Below, piece after piece: positions 41,587-44,084 of a stretch of DNA of 44,084 nt. The first letter of the stretch is position 1. Every line of letters starts with the position of its first letter. The notes under the pieces are model-generated. The model saw only the letters and a program-made list of their open reading frames with translations, was not told the origin of the DNA and made no database searches. The stretch is taken from the NCBI GenBank assembly GCA_035508795.1, contig DATJMJ010000011.1, positions 1-44,084 on the forward strand, given 5' to 3'. The translations under genes and the position numbers were made by a program. Source of the DNA: DATJMJ01 sp035508795 (GTDB taxonomy: Bacteria; Actinomycetota; Acidimicrobiia; Acidimicrobiales; Palsa-688).

Positions 41587-43428
41587 CTAGGCAGGAGTGC
41601 TGACCGAGGTCCCGGTGGCGGCGAACTCCGCCACTACGTCAGCGGGAGAGCTCTCCTCCCCGGTGGAGGACAGGTCGAGGGTGCAGGTGGGGGACTTGCC
41701 GGCCTTCGAGCACGCACCGCCCCAACCAACGAAGTCGGTGGCCCAGTCCGGGTCGGGCGACGAGGAACCGGTGCTCTCCCCACCGACTGGTACGGCGTGG
41801 GCCGTGAACGTCACGGTGACCGGCTCGGGCCAGACCGGGTAGCAGACCCCTACGGCGTCGTAGCCGTTGACACACCCGGCCTTGTCATTGAACTGGGCCG
41901 CCCAAGAGCCGTCAGGGAACGGCGCCGTGAGCGTTTGGTCGAGGGGTTGCATACACGGGACCGTTGAAGTCTCGCCGTTATCAGGGCAGACCGGCACCTC
42001 CGAGCTGTATGTCACGATCCCGATCCCCCATTCGTCACCGGCACCATCCTCGCCAGGCAGATCACCGTCCACCTCCAGGTTGACCCCGACCGGCGGGCAC
42101 GTTACGACGCTCACGCACTCGGGGTTAGTCGTTGTCGTCACCGGGAGCGAGGACGTCGTGGCGGACGGCGGGAGGGTCGTCGCGGCCGGCGGGACGGTCG
42201 TTGGGGACGGCGGGCCGGTGGTACGCGTACCTCGGGACGGCTCGGTCGTGCTCGTAGTGCCCGTCCGCGAGCCGCAGCCGCTTGCCTCGCTGTCAGGCGT
42301 GCGCGGGCGTCCAACCTGGGCGCAGGGCAGTTTGCGGAACATGGCGATCGCCCGGACGAGCTGGTCCTGCACGTTCACGGTGCAAGTCGCTGAGTGCTGG
42401 AAATCCGGGACGCAGAGGTCGCGTGCTTGCAACGTCTGGCCCTGGTACACATAGGAAGTCGCGTCGGCTGGATGGGCCCAGCCCACGAACTGCCAGTCCT
42501 TGTTTTCAGTGCTGGCTTTGATGTCGACCTGCTCTCCTGGGTAAAAGAGCCCGCACTTCTTTGCCGGATCGGCCGCGCTCGCGCACGTCACCATCGTCTT
42601 TTTAGGCGTGACGCCGGCCAGTTGGTCGGGGGCGCCCGTGGGCGTGATGGTGACGCTGCCGGGTGCGCCCCGAGGTTGGACCGCTGTCGCCACATCCCAG
42701 ATCGCGTCCGGACGCGTACCCTGCTTCCCGCCGGTGGCGTCCCAGATTTCCTGGGGGCCACGGCTCGGGAAGCTCCCGTGATATTGCTGGAGAAAGCTGA
42801 CGAGCACCGTCTGGATGTTGGCCTTTGGTTTTAGGAGGGCTTCGGTTACCTCGCCATGGCAGGTGTTGCCGATCAGTGGGCTGCCGTGCTGGTAAACGAG
42901 CGAGACGAGAGAGCGGAACTCTCCCTGGGTGAAAGGCAAACGCCCGAGGCACTTATCGATCAAGGCGACCTTGGTAGTCAGGTCGCCGATGAGCTGGATA
43001 TTGGCGGTACCAAGCGTCATGCCGTCCGGGAACGTCGACTTCTCGTCGGCGCAAAGGTGTGGCGGGTAAAAGAGATGCCCCCAGCCGATCGTGCAGTTAC
43101 CCTTCTTGGCGGACCCGGGGCTCCAACAACTCGGGTCGCCGTCGTTGTAGAGGCATGCGCGGTTGGCCGTGAGCGAAGGGCTCTGGGCGGAGTCCGCCGG
43201 GTGGTCCCCGTCGACCGAGGGCGTAGTCGGGATCCCCTCGTAGTACTTGATCACGGTGATCAGGTCGGTATTGACCGTCCAGCTCGTCGCAGCAGGAGAA
43301 GCACCTTCAGCCTGCCCGCTAGCGAGCAGCGGCACGCCTACACCGAGCGCTACGGCCAAGGCCGCAAGGCCGGCAGCCAGTGGCGAGGGGCGCCGCGAGC
43401 GGCCTGCCGTCGTCCAGCGCGGTGCCAT
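41587..43428 (-). CDS. secreted GH24-type lysozyme-like protein with repeat domains
   Basis: 613 residues. A signal peptide is evident: Arg-rich start, hydrophobic 17-37, cleavage likely near ASGQAEGA. The lysozyme-like domain (about 50-235) has KYYEG (putative catalytic Glu64), NCTIGWGHL, FTQGEFRSLVSLVYQHG and a distal RGPQEIW, the order of phage-type GH24 muramidases, with a ~40-residue insertion between the Glu and GWGH. It would cleave peptidoglycan outside the cell. Two Cys-paired repeat regions follow (about 255-365 and 445-605; each has an F-V-G-W core like InlB/bacterial-repeat domains), split by a Thr/Pro/Ser linker. TATCTT is 6 nt before ATG 43428. Confidence 0.75.
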   Translation of the reverse strand: MAPRWTTAGRSRRPSPLAAGLAALAVALGVGVPLLASGQAEGASPAATSWTVNTDLITVIKYYEGIPTTPSVDGDHPADSAQSPSLTANRACLYNDGDPSCWSPGSAKKGNCTIGWGHLFYPPHLCADEKSTFPDGMTLGTANIQLIGDLTTKVALIDKCLGRLPFTQGEFRSLVSLVYQHGSPLIGNTCHGEVTEALLKPKANIQTVLVSFLQQYHGSFPSRGPQEIWDATGGKQGTRPDAIWDVATAVQPRGAPGSVTITPTGAPDQLAGVTPKKTMVTCASAADPAKKCGLFYPGEQVDIKASTENKDWQFVGWAHPADATSYVYQGQTLQARDLCVPDFQHSATCTVNVQDQLVRAIAMFRKLPCAQVGRPRTPDSEASGCGSRTGTTSTTEPSRGTRTTGPPSPTTVPPAATTLPPSATTSSLPVTTTTNPECVSVVTCPPVGVNLEVDGDLPGEDGAGDEWGIGIVTYSSEVPVCPDNGETSTVPCMQPLDQTLTAPFPDGSWAAQFNDKAGCVNGYDAVGVCYPVWPEPVTVTFTAHAVPVGGESTGSSSPDPDWATDFVGWGGACSKAGKSPTCTLDLSSTGEESSPADVVAEFAATGTSVSTPA

Positions 43429-43434
43429 GCGCCG

Positions 43435-43440
43435 AAGATA
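43435..43440 (-). promoter_or_regulatory. -10 element of the lysozyme-like gene
   Basis: Minus-strand TATCTT (TAnnnT) 6 nt before ATG 43428, with no Shine-Dalgarno between. It suggests a leaderless message. Confidence 0.35.
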
Positions 43441-43569
43441 GCCCGAGGGTGGAGGACAAGCCGAGCGGCAACCGTCCTCTTGTTTGGCGGCACCGCCCCG
43501 CCTTCGGTGAGCCGGTCCACCGGGCGGTCGACTTGAGCAGCGCCGTCCCGTCAATGAAGGATGGTCCCA

Positions 43570-44067
43570 GTGCCGGCAACGAAGGTAGCGCTCGATTACG
43601 AAAAGCCACCCGTAGGAGAGCTCGTCGACGGCCAACCAGCGATCCGGCTTTTTCTAAAGGGCCCTCTCGACGAGGACTGGCTCCGGCTGCTGGAAGACGC
43701 TGCCACCTTGAACCGTTTGGAAATCAAGGCACAGGTCGAGGACGAGCGCGAGGACCGGACCTGCGACATCTGCCTTACGGTGCTGATCGGCGGCCTGAAC
43801 CCTCAAGAAGCGAGCGAACAGCTCAACAAGGTCGTGCAACTCGTCTCGGACGTCAACCGTCATCATGGCCAGCGCCGTGACGACAGGGAGACTGCCGAGA
43901 TGATCGCGAAAAACGTGGCCTCGGACTGGTGGGAGAGCTGGAGGAGGCAGCACCCGGCTCCCCCGGGACCTCCCAGCCGGTCCATCCCGCCCGCTCCCCA
44001 CGCGCCCACCTCAGTCCAGGGCGCTCCAGCTCGCCAAGACCGCCCCAGACAGCGGAACGCTCACTGA
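43570..44067 (+). CDS. hypothetical protein
   Basis: 165 residues from GTG 43570; ATG 43561 would add three. GTG is preferred because GAAGGA (43556-43561) is 8 nt upstream, while nothing suitable precedes the ATG. The first ~115 residues look globular and acidic (LDYEKPPVGELVDGQPAIRLFLKG, EDRTCDICLTVLIGGL in parts), and ASDWWESWRRQHP is followed by a Pro/Arg-rich disordered end. No known domain, signal peptide or membrane segment is recognised. It is divergent from the lysozyme-like gene. Confidence 0.6.
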   Translation: MPATKVALDYEKPPVGELVDGQPAIRLFLKGPLDEDWLRLLEDAATLNRLEIKAQVEDEREDRTCDICLTVLIGGLNPQEASEQLNKVVQLVSDVNRHHGQRRDDRETAEMIAKNVASDWWESWRRQHPAPPGPPSRSIPPAPHAPTSVQGAPARQDRPRQRNAH

Positions 44068-44084
44068 CGCGTCCGCCGCGCGGG

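Overview
The window is a high-GC chromosomal segment with Actinomycetota gene order. The block ffh, rpsP, KH-domain gene, rimM, trmD, rplS, DUF2469, yraN, comM, dprA, whiG-type sigma factor, rpsB, tsf, pyrH, frr is the classical actinobacterial arrangement. A Bpa/PafE-type proteasome activator and a complete-looking menaquinone core support this. The class cannot be fixed from sequence alone; an Acidimicrobiia-like lineage is my inference. No tRNA, rRNA, CRISPR array, transposase or prophage was seen.

Layout. 1-15430 is nearly all minus strand: ffh to trmD/rplS, then DUF2469, yraN, comM-dprA, xerC-sigma, and rpsB-tsf-pyrH-frr. Many genes are coupled by stop/start overlaps (TGATG, GTGA or ATGA). 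A Nudix hydrolase and a PPK2 kinase on the plus strand sit between dprA and xerC, and a small zinc-knuckle protein lies opposite comM/yraN. 15532-24790 holds a DUF559-type nuclease-like protein and then the menaquinone locus: maoC-like, menG, menF (+), menD (-), menH (+), menA (-), menE (+). 24801-30129 carries a flotillin-like protein with a tiny NfeD-like OB protein, a YyaL-type thioredoxin/six-hairpin protein and two uncharacterised genes. 30165-34605 holds dnaE and bpa. 34837-40316 (minus) carries a cold-shock-like protein, hisG, mog/moaB, rpe, rsmB, fmt and def. 40382-41571 (+) has two RNA methyltransferase-type genes. The right end has a secreted lysozyme-like protein and one unknown gene.

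Function. The left half serves translation, ribosome maturation, protein targeting and DNA uptake/recombination. The middle makes menaquinone: menF, menD, menH, menE, menA and menG are here, while menB and menC are not. The right half covers replication (DnaE), protein quality control (Bpa) and formyl-Met/rRNA processing (def-fmt-rsmB).

Most notable unexplained structure. (1) A 124-bp intergenic element occurs twice (16652-16775 and 36160-36283). Each copy has four units in alternating orientation, the two copies align without gaps, and they differ mostly between the units. It looks like an undescribed REP/BIME-like repeat. (2) An inverted pair of DnaA-box-like sequences lies over the presumed dnaE promoter. 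(3) TAnnnT -10 hexamers recur exactly 6-8 nt before start codons that lack Shine-Dalgarno sequences, implying many leaderless mRNAs. (4) A 14-bp minisatellite duplicates the -10 element of rpe, and hexamer arrays occur, one of which contains the menD stop codon.
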